The notes beneath the pieces were generated by a model, which saw only the letters and a program-made list of their open reading frames with translations, was not told where the DNA came from and did not search any database. A stretch of DNA of 64,000 nt from Flavobacterium rakeshii. Lineage in GTDB: Bacteria > Bacteroidota > Bacteroidia > Flavobacteriales > Flavobacteriaceae. The DNA lies in the NCBI RefSeq assembly GCF_009741375.1, contig NZ_WOWP01000016.1:62001-126000 (forward strand), read 5' to 3'. Shown here piece after piece: positions 16,692-25,586 of this stretch. Numbering within the stretch: the first letter of the stretch is position 1; every line of letters begins with the position of its first letter. The translations under genes and the position numbers were made by a program.

Positions 16692-17315
16692 TTAGAATTT
16701 ATATCCTACACCAATTTGGAATACAGAGTTTTTAATATCTCTGTTGTTCACAATGTCAGTAAAACCCTGTGTGTATCTGCCTGTTGCAAATAGGCCCATA
16801 GGGGTTTCAAAAGTTACACCGGCGGCTACACCAAAATCAAAATCTTCTGCTTCATCAAGGTTTAAGTCTCCGTCATCTGCATTAGCATTGGCATCAATTT
16901 CTTCATTTACTTTAAAACCAAACTGAGGTCCTGCTTCAATACTCAGTCCGTCTAAAATATACACTTTAGCCAGTACCGGTACATTAATGTAGTCAAGTTG
17001 GTATTCAACCTTGCCTTCACCACCAAAAATTTCGCCATCCATATCGCTCTCAAATCCCTGTCCGGAATAAAGTGCCTCGGCTTGTAAAGAGAACATTTCG
17101 GTTAAAGGGAATTCTGCCAGTAAACCTACGTGAAAACTGGTTCTTGAGTCGGGACTGTTAAAATCATCTCCGGTAATACTGGCAAAGTTAACACCACCCT
17201 TTATACCAAAACTAGGTGTAAGTGCATCGCTGCTTTGTGCATTTGCCGTTGTAATCGTTCCAATCATTAAAATCCCTGCCGAAAATAATTTAATTAGTCT
17301 TTTCATCTTTTTCAT
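16692..17315 (-). CDS. Outer-membrane beta-barrel protein (porin-like)
   Basis: This 207-residue protein has a signal peptide (about 1-27, ending ANAQ), then FGIKGGVNFASITGDD and barrel strands ending VFQIGVGYKF. It is a paralogue of the genes at 14395 and 15228, with an additional acidic loop (about residues 130-150, rich in Asp, Glu and Asn). The start at 17315 (MKKMKRLIK) is preferred because an upstream in-frame TTG overlaps the -7 box at 17334-17341; an ATG at 17306 is also possible. Confidence 0.85.
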   Translation of the reverse strand: MKKMKRLIKLFSAGILMIGTITTANAQSSDALTPSFGIKGGVNFASITGDDFNSPDSRTSFHVGLLAEFPLTEMFSLQAEALYSGQGFESDMDGEIFGGEGKVEYQLDYINVPVLAKVYILDGLSIEAGPQFGFKVNEEIDANANADDGDLNLDEAEDFDFGVAAGVTFETPMGLFATGRYTQGFTDIVNNRDIKNSVFQIGVGYKF

Positions 17316-17333
17316 AATTTTTGTTTTGCATCT

Positions 17334-17341
17334 CAAAATTA
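17334..17341 (-). promoter_or_regulatory. -7 element (TAATTTTG) of the leftward barrel gene
   Basis: An exact TAnnTTTG match on the minus strand, 18 bases before the ATG at 17315. Confidence 0.6.
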
Positions 17342-17399
17342 TATTATTAATCTTGGGCTAATTATCAAGGATTTCTTAATTCACATAACTTTAACCTGT

Positions 17400-18299
17400 A
17401 TGAAAAGTTGGACTAAATTTATAACAGACTATAAATCATATCTCAAAATAGAGCGTGGTTTATCTGTAAATTCGGTTGAGAATTATTCCTTAGATATCAA
17501 CAGGTTAGTGAGGTATTTAGAGGGTACGGGGCAGGATATTTCACCATTAAAAATTACCGAAGAAACTATACAGGATTTTATCTATAAAATGGCTGAAGAA
17601 CTTAACCCGAGATCAAGAGCCAGGCTTATTTCCGGACTCAAAAGCTTTTTTAACTATCTTGTTTTTGAAGACTACAGGAAAGATAGCCCTATGGAGCTTA
17701 TTGAAGTGCCTAAAGTAGGAAGAAAGTTGCCCGATACACTTTCTACTGAAGAAATTGATGACTTAATTAGAGCTATAGATTTAAGTAGTAATGAAGGAGA
17801 GCGTAACAGGGCAATGCTTGAAACGCTTTACAGTTGTGGTTTAAGGGTTTCAGAATTAGTAGGTCTTAAAATTTCAGATTTGTTTTTTGATGAAGGGTTT
17901 ATAAAAATTACAGGTAAAGGTAATAAGCAGCGTTTTGTACCTATTGGTAACAGTACTCAAAAATATATTAGCCTGTACAGGGATAGTATGAGAAATAAAT
18001 TGGAGGTTAAAAAAGGACATGAGGATACTCTTTTTCTTAACAGGAGAGGGAGCGGATTAACCCGTGCCATGGTGTTTACCATTATAAAAAGACTGGCAGA
18101 GGCTATTGGGCTAAATAAAAGCATAAGCCCCCATACGTTTAGGCATTCGTTTGCTACACACCTTTTGGAAAATGGCGCAGATTTGCGTTCTATACAACTC
18201 ATGATGGGGCATGAATCTATTACTACAACCGAAGTCTATATGCATTTAGACAGGAAATTCCTGAACAAGATTTTAAATACTTACCACCCAAGAAAATAA
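17400..18299 (+). CDS. xerD: Site-specific tyrosine recombinase XerD/XerC
   Basis: This 299-residue recombinase acts at the chromosome dif site to resolve dimers. It has an N-terminal SAM-like core-binding domain (about 1-90) and a C-terminal catalytic domain with the full set of active residues: Arg149 in CGLRVSEL, Lys173 in GKGNK, His245 and Arg248 in SPHTFRH, His271 in MMGHES and nucleophile Tyr280 in TTEVYMHL. Length and spacing are those of the chromosomal Xer family, and no mobile-element genes surround it, so I take it as housekeeping. A -7-like TAACTTTA lies only 6 bases before the ATG, so its promoter is uncertain. Confidence 0.93.
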   Translation: MKSWTKFITDYKSYLKIERGLSVNSVENYSLDINRLVRYLEGTGQDISPLKITEETIQDFIYKMAEELNPRSRARLISGLKSFFNYLVFEDYRKDSPMELIEVPKVGRKLPDTLSTEEIDDLIRAIDLSSNEGERNRAMLETLYSCGLRVSELVGLKISDLFFDEGFIKITGKGNKQRFVPIGNSTQKYISLYRDSMRNKLEVKKGHEDTLFLNRRGSGLTRAMVFTIIKRLAEAIGLNKSISPHTFRHSFATHLLENGADLRSIQLMMGHESITTTEVYMHLDRKFLNKILNTYHPRK

Positions 18300-18391
18300 A
18301 AAATTGCATAATTCTTAAAATTTTACTAAGTTTCATTCGGATTAATTGTGCTTGCTTTCGTAGCGCAATGTGCAATTTTCAGAAAAGATAT

Positions 18392-19897
18392 ATGACTGTT
18401 TCCCAACATAGCCAAAAAATAGACGGCCTTTATAAAAAACTCCTGAATCAACTACCTGATATGATTTTCTACATCTCATGGGATGAGGTGAATGGTTATA
18501 CGGTACTTTTTTTAAGTGAGGCGGTTAACGATGTTTTTGAATACACTGTTGACGAACTGATGGCAAATCCCCGAATGTTTTATGATGACAGAATATTGGA
18601 ACAGGACAGGGATGTATTTGTAGAAGGTCTGGATTATTCCCGCATAAATATGATAAACTGGAACCTAGACTTTCGGATTCAGTTACCAAAACGTGGTTTG
18701 CGTTGGATGAGGCTTAATGCAAAACCAGAGAAACAGGAAGACGGTAGTATTCACTTTTACGGAAGAGTAGGTGATATTACTGAACAGAAAGAGCAGGAAC
18801 ATCAGTTACAGGTTTCAGAAGAACGTTATAAGTTTGCACTTAAGGCAGCATCTGAAGGGATTTGGGATTGGGATATGCAAACCAATATGGTGTATTTTTC
18901 TGCACAGTCTATGAAAATTATCGGGAAAGAAGAAAAAGAAGCTATAATACCTTTAAGAGACTGGCAGGAACGTATGCATGTTGAAGACATAAGAGAGCAT
19001 GCCCTTGCAAAAGAGAGACATCTTGTAGGTGAAACACCATCGTTTGAAAATATTTACCGTATAAAAACTGATGAAGGTAAATACAAATGGGTATTGAGCC
19101 GTGGTAGGATAGTACAGTTTGATAATGAAGGAACACCAATACGGTCTATAGGTACTCATAAAGATATCACCCAACTAAAAGAAAAGGAGATAGAGCTTGG
19201 AAATACTATTGATATTGTTGGTGAACAAAACAACAGACTTGTTAACTTTGCACATATAGTGTCACATAACCTTAGGTCGCATGCCGGTAATCTTAAAATG
19301 CTTATAGATGTGTTTAAGAATGCCGATCAGGAAGAAAGGGAAGAAATGCTTGAACACCTTGAGGCTATTTCAAACGGACTTTATGTTACCATAGGGCACT
19401 TAAAAGAACTTGTAGAAATACAATTTGAGGTAAAAAACGTAAAGGAAAGGTTAAACCTGCGTCATTACCTAAAGAATATATTGAACATATTGCATAACGA
19501 AATAAAAAAACATGGTGTAAATGTTGAGGTTAATATCCCACTAGATGTAATGGTTACTTATAATCCGGCGTATCTTGAAAGTATATTGCTTAATTTTACT
19601 ACAAATGCCATAAAGTATTCGAGTCCGGAAAGGTCTCCTATTATTATGTATGACTTTGAAATAAAAGACGGTAAAAAAATACTTTCCATAACTGATAACG
19701 GTTTGGGTATTGATCTTAAAAAACACAAAAATTCTTTATTTGGTATGTATAAAACATTTCATAAAAACCAAAACTCCAGGGGTATTGGACTGTTTATTAC
19801 AAAAAACCAGATAGAAGCCATGGGCGGAAGCGTAGAGGTTTACAGTGAAGTGAATAAAGGAACTACGTTTAAAATTTATTTTAAAGATGAAGATTAG
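18392..19897 (+). CDS. PAS-domain sensor histidine kinase
   Basis: This 501-residue cytosolic kinase has no membrane segment. It carries two PAS domains (about residues 20-125 and 135-255, each ending in a PAC-like DITEQK or DITQLK motif), an H-box FAHIVSHNLRSHAGN with phosphoacceptor His292, and an ATPase domain with N-box NFTTNAIKYSS and G-boxes DNGLGID and GIGLFITK. I use the ATG at 18392; an in-frame ATG at 18368 would add eight residues. Its last 11 bases overlap the response regulator, so the two are translationally coupled and probably partners. The signal sensed is unknown. Confidence 0.9.
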   Translation: MTVSQHSQKIDGLYKKLLNQLPDMIFYISWDEVNGYTVLFLSEAVNDVFEYTVDELMANPRMFYDDRILEQDRDVFVEGLDYSRINMINWNLDFRIQLPKRGLRWMRLNAKPEKQEDGSIHFYGRVGDITEQKEQEHQLQVSEERYKFALKAASEGIWDWDMQTNMVYFSAQSMKIIGKEEKEAIIPLRDWQERMHVEDIREHALAKERHLVGETPSFENIYRIKTDEGKYKWVLSRGRIVQFDNEGTPIRSIGTHKDITQLKEKEIELGNTIDIVGEQNNRLVNFAHIVSHNLRSHAGNLKMLIDVFKNADQEEREEMLEHLEAISNGLYVTIGHLKELVEIQFEVKNVKERLNLRHYLKNILNILHNEIKKHGVNVEVNIPLDVMVTYNPAYLESILLNFTTNAIKYSSPERSPIIMYDFEIKDGKKILSITDNGLGIDLKKHKNSLFGMYKTFHKNQNSRGIGLFITKNQIEAMGGSVEVYSEVNKGTTFKIYFKDED

Positions 19898-20279
19898 GAG
19901 TTTATATGTTATAGATGACGATAAAATTTATCATTTTTTGCTCAAGAACCTTCTTAAGCAGAATAAGATTGATGTTAAGTCTTCTTTTTTTCAAAACGGA
20001 CAGGATGCCATAGATTTTATGAGCTCCCGTACCGATGTTGACGATTTACCTGATTTAATATTGCTGGACGTTAATATGCCAATTATGAACGGATGGCAGT
20101 TTTTGGAAGAATATATTAAGGTTAAAGATAACTTTGATAAACTCCCAAAGGCTATTTATATGATAAGCTCATCCAATAATGAGGTCGATATTAATAAGGC
20201 AAGAGAATTTACAGGGGTCGTAAAAGATTATTTTTTAAAACCAATTTGTAAGGAAGACTTAGATAAAATCTTTATTTAA
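19887..20279 (+). CDS. Single-domain response regulator (CheY-like)
   Basis: This 130-residue receiver domain has the acidic pocket Asp10-Asp12 (VIDDDK), phosphoacceptor Asp61 in LLDVNMPIMNGW, a Ser in the YMISSS strand and the conserved Lys in YFLKPI. There is no output domain, so the signal must go on to another protein by contact or phosphorelay. It overlaps the PAS kinase gene by 11 bases, marking it as the cognate receiver. Such kinase plus stand-alone receiver pairs are common in flavobacteria. Confidence 0.92.
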   Translation: MKIRSLYVIDDDKIYHFLLKNLLKQNKIDVKSSFFQNGQDAIDFMSSRTDVDDLPDLILLDVNMPIMNGWQFLEEYIKVKDNFDKLPKAIYMISSSNNEVDINKAREFTGVVKDYFLKPICKEDLDKIFI

Positions 20280-20334
20280 GCTATAAATCAATTTTGTTTA
20301 TTACAACTATAAGAAAAAACAATAATCAAAAGTA

Positions 20335-20364
20335 TTGCTATAATTTATAATCGTCATACTTTTG
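20335..20364 (+). promoter_or_regulatory. Promoter of the tetR gene (TTG-N19-TACTTTTG)
   Basis: TTG at 20335-20337, exactly 19 bases, then TACTTTTG at 20357-20364: a full match to the flavobacterial consensus. Operator copy A starts 2 bases after the -7 box, so a bound repressor would block this promoter. Confidence 0.8.
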
Positions 20365-20365
20365 C

Positions 20366-20387
20366 CTAACACTGTTAAGTAATTTAA
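20366..20387 (+). promoter_or_regulatory. TetR composite operator, copy A
   Basis: A 22-base element made of CTAAC-N3-GTTAA, an imperfect palindrome, followed by GTAATTTAA. It overlaps the transcription start region of tetR and shares its pattern with copies B-D before the efflux adaptor gene. Confidence 0.7.
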
Positions 20388-20398
20388 AAGCTTTAAAA

Positions 20399-20995
20399 AT
20401 GGGGAGCAAAGAACGCATATTGAGACAGAAGGAGGAGACCCGTGCTAACATACTTACAGCTGCCAGAGAGATTGTGAAAGATGAAGGGTGGCAGGGGCTG
20501 AGTATGCGAAAAATTGCTGACAAAATTGAGTATACTGCGCCCATTATTTATGAGTACTTTGCAAATAAAGAAGCTATACTGCAGGAGTTAACCTGTAAAG
20601 GTTTTACCATATTGATTAAGGATTTAGAGGCTGCCAAAGCAGATTCAGATGATCCGGCAATTCAGTTAGAAGGCATGTGGCTGGCCTACTGGAACTTTGC
20701 TCTTAAGAACAAAGAAATGTATCAGCTTATGTATGGGGTAGAGATGACCTGTTGTGCACAGCGAACTACCGAATCAGATACGCCTTACCAGTTAATAAGT
20801 GGTTGTATTGCAAAACTGATGAAGGTTGAAAAACCCGATCCTCATGTTATAAAGCAAAAGTATTTTACCTTTTTCTCGGTTATTCATGGGTTAATATCCA
20901 TTAATATAGTAGGTAACGGTCTTTCTGATGACATCAATAAGCAAATTTTAAAAGATGCTATTACAGGTATCATCCGTTATATAGAAGAGGAGTAA
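20399..20995 (+). CDS. TetR/AcrR family repressor of the efflux operon
   Basis: This 198-residue regulator has an N-terminal helix-turn-helix (about residues 10-58: ILTAAREIV, GLSMRKIADKI, PIIYEYFANKEAIL) and a C-terminal ligand-binding domain of the TetR_C type. A Cys pair (MTCCAQ, about residue 118) is unusual and could sense thiol-reactive compounds, which is my inference. It lies just upstream of the RND efflux genes in the same direction. Operators before it and before the adaptor gene indicate autoregulation and control of the pump. Confidence 0.9.
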   Translation: MGSKERILRQKEETRANILTAAREIVKDEGWQGLSMRKIADKIEYTAPIIYEYFANKEAILQELTCKGFTILIKDLEAAKADSDDPAIQLEGMWLAYWNFALKNKEMYQLMYGVEMTCCAQRTTESDTPYQLISGCIAKLMKVEKPDPHVIKQKYFTFFSVIHGLISINIVGNGLSDDINKQILKDAITGIIRYIEEE

Positions 20996-21016
20996 TCCTT
21001 TTTTTTGATCACTTAC

Positions 21017-21038
21017 TTAACGCTGTTAAATAGTTTAA
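21017..21038 (+). promoter_or_regulatory. TetR composite operator, copy B
   Basis: TTAAC-GCT-GTTAA is a perfect 13-base interrupted palindrome, extended by ATAGTTTAA. It is embedded in a roughly 40-base direct repeat (21001-21040) that recurs at 21066-21105 as copy C. Confidence 0.7.
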
Positions 21039-21081
21039 AACCGTAAAAATAATAAGCCTTACACTTTTTTTAATCATTTAC

Positions 21082-21103
21082 TTAACACCATTAAATAATT
21101 TAA
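21082..21103 (+). promoter_or_regulatory. TetR composite operator, copy C
   Basis: TTAAC-ACC-ATTAA followed by ATAATTTAA; the second half, TTAAATAATTTAA, is itself a perfect 13-base palindrome. It lies 65 bases after copy B. Confidence 0.7.
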
Positions 21104-21159
21104 CTAATGTAGACAAACAGTAATCATTCGTTCAATCATCAATTTTTTTATCTAACAAT

Positions 21160-21181
21160 TTAACATCATTAAATAATTTAA
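21160..21181 (+). promoter_or_regulatory. TetR composite operator, copy D
   Basis: TTAAC-ATC-ATTAA followed by ATAATTTAA, ending 7 bases before the adaptor ATG. It lies 78 bases after copy C and differs from it at one base. Its position over the translation start region could block transcription directly. Confidence 0.7.
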
Positions 21182-21188
21182 TGCTATT

Positions 21189-22325
21189 ATGAAAAGAATT
21201 TCATTACTCTTAGTTCTTGCAGCAGCTTTATTTTTATACGGCTGCTCCGGCAACACAGCCACAGCTCCTGCAGCACAGGAGATTGCGGTACCTGTTTTAG
21301 CTGTAAGCAAAGGGCAAGCCACTACATATCAGGAATATCCGGTAAAAGTTGAAGGGCGCGTAAATGTCGAGATACGCCCGCAGGTAGACGGATATCTGGA
21401 GAAACTTTATGTAGATGAAGGCGCTTTTGTTAAGGCAGGACAACCTATTTTTAAAATAGACGACCATCGTTACAGGGAACAGCTTAATAGTGCTGTAGGT
21501 AACTTAAATGCTGCCGATGCTGCACTTTTAAATGCACAGCTTGAGGTAGAGAAGTTAACACCTCTTGTAAATGAAAAGGTAGTTTCAGACTATCAGTTAA
21601 AAACAGCCAAAGCTTCGCTTAAAATGGCAGAAGCTAATAAAAAACAAGCTGAAGCAGCAGTGGCATCTGCACAAATAAACTTAGGTTATACGCTTATCAC
21701 TGCTCCGGTAGACGGTTATATTACCAGATTACCTAAAAAACAGGGAAGTCTTGTTTCGGCAGCCGACCCACAACCATTAACAACCCTGTCAGACATTGCT
21801 GTGGTTCATGCTTATTTCTCGCTTGGAGAATCAGAGTTCTTAAGCTTTAGAAACAGGTATGAAGGAAACACCCTTAATGAAAAAATTAAAAATCTTCCTC
21901 CGGTATCATTGGTTTTAGCTAATAATACGGTTTATGAAACACAGGGTAAAATCGATATGGTAGACGGGCAGTTTGATAACACAACAGGTGCTATCACGTT
22001 AAGAGCCAGTTTTGCTAATGCTAAAGGTTTACTTCGTTCGGGTAACACAGGTAGGGTACGTTTAGGTATAGATCATAGTGATGTTATACTTATACCACAG
22101 GCTACTACTGTTGAGGTACAGGACAGGATATTTGTATTCACTGTAGACAAAGACAATAAAGTGGCTAAAAAACCTATTACGATATTAGGTAAAAGCGGTA
22201 CCGATTACTTGGTAAGTGAAGGACTTCAGTCGGGCGACAGAATTGTGTATAAAGGCTTTGAAAACCTTCAGGAGGGTGCAGTTGTGACTCCGCAAAAAGC
22301 AGAAACCGAAGTTGCTTCTAAATAA
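21189..22325 (+). CDS. RND efflux periplasmic adaptor (AcrA/MexA family), lipoprotein
   Basis: This 378-residue membrane-fusion protein links the inner-membrane pump to the outer-membrane channel. The N-terminus carries a lipobox (FLYGC, Cys20). A lipoyl half-motif VEIRPQVDGYLEKLYVDEGAFVKAGQPIFKID (split over about residues 57-88), an alpha-hairpin (about 95-150), the second lipoyl half GYTLITAPVDGYI, and a beta-barrel domain follow. Its ATG is preceded by three TetR operators. It is first gene of the adaptor-pump-channel operon, with 31 bases to the pump gene. Confidence 0.93.
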   Translation: MKRISLLLVLAAALFLYGCSGNTATAPAAQEIAVPVLAVSKGQATTYQEYPVKVEGRVNVEIRPQVDGYLEKLYVDEGAFVKAGQPIFKIDDHRYREQLNSAVGNLNAADAALLNAQLEVEKLTPLVNEKVVSDYQLKTAKASLKMAEANKKQAEAAVASAQINLGYTLITAPVDGYITRLPKKQGSLVSAADPQPLTTLSDIAVVHAYFSLGESEFLSFRNRYEGNTLNEKIKNLPPVSLVLANNTVYETQGKIDMVDGQFDNTTGAITLRASFANAKGLLRSGNTGRVRLGIDHSDVILIPQATTVEVQDRIFVFTVDKDNKVAKKPITILGKSGTDYLVSEGLQSGDRIVYKGFENLQEGAVVTPQKAETEVASK

Positions 22326-22356
22326 TTTATAACCAACAATTTAATTTTAGAACATA

Positions 22357-25300
22357 ATGTTTAAAAAATTTATAGACCGGCCGGTTCTGGCTACGGTCAT
22401 ATCCATCCTATTGGTAATTGTAGGGGTATTGGGACTCTTTAAATTACCATTACAGCAGTTTCCTGATATTGCGCCACCGGCGGTTCAGGTTACGGCGCTG
22501 TACCCAGGGGCAAATGCCGAAACGGTACTTCGTTCGGTAGCCCCGTCACTGGAAGAGTCTATTAATGGTGTGGAGAACATGATTTATATGAGCTCTACAG
22601 CCAGTAACGATGGTTCACTTGTAATTACAGTATACTTTAAACTGGGTACAGATCCCGATCAGGCTGCTGTAAACGTACAAAACAGGGTGGCTCAGGCTAC
22701 CAGCCAGTTGCCTGCCGAGGTTATACAGGCAGGGGTTACTACAGCCAAGCAGCAAAACAGCCTTATTATGGTGGCTGCACTATATTCTGAAGACGAAAAA
22801 ACATACGACCAGACATTCCTTACTAACTATGCCCAAATCAATATTATCCCTGAGATAAAAAGGATACCGGGTGTAGGTCAGGCAGCGATTTTTGGTGGTA
22901 ATAAAGATTATTCGATGAGGGTATGGCTTAATCCGTCCCAAATGACATCTTATAACATTACTCCACAGGAGGTAATGGCTGCTATTCAGGATAAAAACCT
23001 TGAGGCGGCTCCGGGTAAATTTGGTGAAAACAGTGCCGAATCGTTCGAATATGTAATTAAGTATAAAGGAAAGCTTAACAAACCGGAAGATTATCAGGAT
23101 ATAATAATCCGTACAAATCCTGACGGATCCATACTTCGATTAAAAGATGTGGCTAAGGTAGAGTTCGGTTCTTATACCTATGGTAACTTTACAAGGATTA
23201 ACGGTAAACCGGGTACTAACATTATGGTTATCCAGTTACCGGGATCTAATGCTAATGATATTCAGATAGCGATTAACGACCTGTTGGTTAAAGCCGAAAA
23301 AAGCTTTCCTAAAGGTATTAAAAGGGTAGGTATTTATAATACTAAGGTTATGCTTGATGCTTCTATATCTCAGGTAAAATCGACCCTTATAGAGGCATTC
23401 TTACTGGTGTTTATTGTAGTGTATATTTTCCTTCAGGATTTCAGGTCAACATTAATTCCGGCAATTGCTGTACCGGTAGCGATTATGGGTACCTTTTTCT
23501 TTATGAACCTGTTTGGATTCTCCATAAACCTGTTAACACTGTTTGCGTTGGTTCTGGCTATTGGTATTGTGGTGGATGACGCCATTGTGGTCGTCGAGGC
23601 AGTGCACTCCAAGATGGAGCAGGGTATGGACCCTAAAAGGGCTACCACATCTGCCATGAGTGAAATTACAGGTGCTATTATTTCGATTACATTGGTAATG
23701 TCGGCAGTGTTCCTTCCGGTTGGATTTATGGAAGGATCTACTGGGGTATTCTACAGGCAGTTTGCCTTTACATTGGCTATTGCAATTGTAATATCGGCTG
23801 TAAATGCACTTACGCTGAGCCCGGCACTGGCGGCACTTTTCTTAAAAGACAATCACAGTCATAATCAAAATGGCCATGAGAAAACCAGCTTCAAGCAACG
23901 TTTCTTTACCGGATTTAATAATGGTTTTGAGAAAGTGACCAACCGTTACTTAGGTAGTTTACGTTTTCTTGTGCGTCATAAATGGTTAAGCCTTGGCGGA
24001 CTTGGAGTTGTAATACTGGCTACCGTATGGATGGTAAATACTACTCCTTCAGGGTTTATCCCGTCGGAAGATCAGGGATTCATAGCGGTATCGGTATCAA
24101 TGCCGGCAGGTACATCGCTGGAACGTACAGTTAAAACACTTGAAGAGGCAGAGAGCATAATTCGCACTGTGGAAGCTAACAGGGAAATCGACGGACTTTC
24201 AGGTTTTAATATGCTTACGCAGTCATCAAGCCCATCATTTGGTGTGCTGTTCCTTAACCTTAAACCTTTAAAAGAAAGGGGAGCGATTAGTGATATTAAT
24301 GATATTATGAATGAGGTAAGAGGGAAACTTTCTGCTATAAAAGGAGCTAACTTCTTTGTATTTACTTTCCCAACCGTACCGGGATTCAGTAATATTGACG
24401 GACTTGATTTCGTACTTCAGGATCGTAGCGGTGGCAAACTGGATAAGTTTAGCCAGGTTGGTAACCAGTTTATTGGTGAGCTAATGAAGCGTCCTGAAAT
24501 TGCTGTAGCATTTACACCGTTTAGGGCCGATTATCCGCAATATGAAATGGAAGTGGATGATGTTAAGGCCGAACAGCTTGGTGTAAGTGTTAAGGATTTA
24601 CTGCAAACCGTACAGGCTTATTATGGTAGTGCACAGGTGTCTGACTTTAACCGATTTGGTAAATACTACCGTGTAATGGTACAGGCAGATAAGGATAGCC
24701 GTGCCACAGCACAGTCTCTTGATGCTGTGTTTGTGAAAAACAGAAACGGCGAAATGGTTCCGGTTAATACACTTGTAAAACTGGAAAGAGTTTATGGCCC
24801 TGAAAATGCTTCAAGATACAACCTGTTCAACTCTATTGGTGTAAATGCTATACCTGCACCTGGCGTAAGTTCGGGGGATGCCATTAAAGCTGTGGAAGAA
24901 GTAGCTGCACAGTACCTGCCACAGGGATATTCATACGAATTCTCGGGTATGACAAGAGAGGAAATTATATCAGGAGGGCAATCAACAGTAATATTTATGC
25001 TGAGTTTATTATTCATTTACTTCCTGCTTGCAGCACAGTATGAAAGTTACATCCTTCCGTTAGCGGTTATATTATCTATCCCTACAGGTATATTCGGAGT
25101 ATTTGCTGCGATAGGTCTTACAGGGATTTCAAATAACATTTATGTTCAGGTAGCACTGGTAATGCTTATAGGTCTTTTGGCTAAAAATGCCATCCTTATT
25201 GTAGAGTTTGCCGTGCAGCGAAGAAGAGCAGGGAAATCATTACTGTCGGCTTCGATAGAAGCGGCTAAACTAAGGTTAAGACCTATTATCATGACCTCAT

Positions 25301-25542
25301 TCGCATTTATTGTAGGGCTTATACCTATGATGTTTGCCGTAGGGCCATCTGCGCAGGGTAACCACTCTATTAGTATAGGTGCTGCCGGAGGTATGCTTTC
25401 GGGAGTAATACTGGGTCTGTTTATCATTCCTGTTCTCTTTATAGTGTTCCAGTACCTACAGGAAAAAATATCAGGTAAACCACACCTTAAACCGGTTAAA
25501 CATGAGCATCCGGCAACGGCTGAACTTGAACTGATGAATTAA
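22357..25542 (+). CDS. RND efflux transporter permease (AcrB/MexB, HAE1 family)
   Basis: This 1061-residue proton-driven multidrug pump has the typical 12-helix plan: helix 1 (about 10-30), a large periplasmic loop, helices 2-6 (about 340-500), a second periplasmic loop, and helices 7-12 (about 545-565 and 875-1040). The helix-4 GIVVDDAIVVVEAV motif contains the two Asp of the proton relay, equivalent to Asp407/Asp408 of AcrB. FIPSEDQGF and the PTGIFGVF region are also typical of the HAE1 branch. A Gly-tetraloop hairpin separates it from the channel gene. The substrate range cannot be predicted. Confidence 0.95.
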   Translation: MFKKFIDRPVLATVISILLVIVGVLGLFKLPLQQFPDIAPPAVQVTALYPGANAETVLRSVAPSLEESINGVENMIYMSSTASNDGSLVITVYFKLGTDPDQAAVNVQNRVAQATSQLPAEVIQAGVTTAKQQNSLIMVAALYSEDEKTYDQTFLTNYAQINIIPEIKRIPGVGQAAIFGGNKDYSMRVWLNPSQMTSYNITPQEVMAAIQDKNLEAAPGKFGENSAESFEYVIKYKGKLNKPEDYQDIIIRTNPDGSILRLKDVAKVEFGSYTYGNFTRINGKPGTNIMVIQLPGSNANDIQIAINDLLVKAEKSFPKGIKRVGIYNTKVMLDASISQVKSTLIEAFLLVFIVVYIFLQDFRSTLIPAIAVPVAIMGTFFFMNLFGFSINLLTLFALVLAIGIVVDDAIVVVEAVHSKMEQGMDPKRATTSAMSEITGAIISITLVMSAVFLPVGFMEGSTGVFYRQFAFTLAIAIVISAVNALTLSPALAALFLKDNHSHNQNGHEKTSFKQRFFTGFNNGFEKVTNRYLGSLRFLVRHKWLSLGGLGVVILATVWMVNTTPSGFIPSEDQGFIAVSVSMPAGTSLERTVKTLEEAESIIRTVEANREIDGLSGFNMLTQSSSPSFGVLFLNLKPLKERGAISDINDIMNEVRGKLSAIKGANFFVFTFPTVPGFSNIDGLDFVLQDRSGGKLDKFSQVGNQFIGELMKRPEIAVAFTPFRADYPQYEMEVDDVKAEQLGVSVKDLLQTVQAYYGSAQVSDFNRFGKYYRVMVQADKDSRATAQSLDAVFVKNRNGEMVPVNTLVKLERVYGPENASRYNLFNSIGVNAIPAPGVSSGDAIKAVEEVAAQYLPQGYSYEFSGMTREEIISGGQSTVIFMLSLLFIYFLLAAQYESYILPLAVILSIPTGIFGVFAAIGLTGISNNIYVQVALVMLIGLLAKNAILIVEFAVQRRRAGKSLLSASIEAAKLRLRPIIMTSFAFIVGLIPMMFAVGPSAQGNHSISIGAAGGMLSGVILGLFIIPVLFIVFQYLQEKISGKPHLKPVKHEHPATAELELMN

Positions 25543-25550
25543 ATTTTTAA

Positions 25551-25570
25551 GGCTCTCCGAAAGGAGAGCC
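25551..25570 (+). other. Intercistronic GAAA-tetraloop hairpin
   Basis: GGCTCTCC pairs perfectly with GGAGAGCC over a GAAA tetraloop, between the pump stop and the channel start. It is followed by ATTCTAATCG and not a T-run, so it is not a classical terminator; it may protect the transcript or tune the channel level. Confidence 0.7.
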
Positions 25571-25586
25571 ATTCTAATCGATAACA

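Noticed and set aside
17400..18299. Tyrosine recombinase as sign of a genomic island or invertible locus at the barrel cluster
   Set aside because: It is a full-length Xer-type chromosomal recombinase; no inverted repeats, att-like sites or phage genes were seen beside it.
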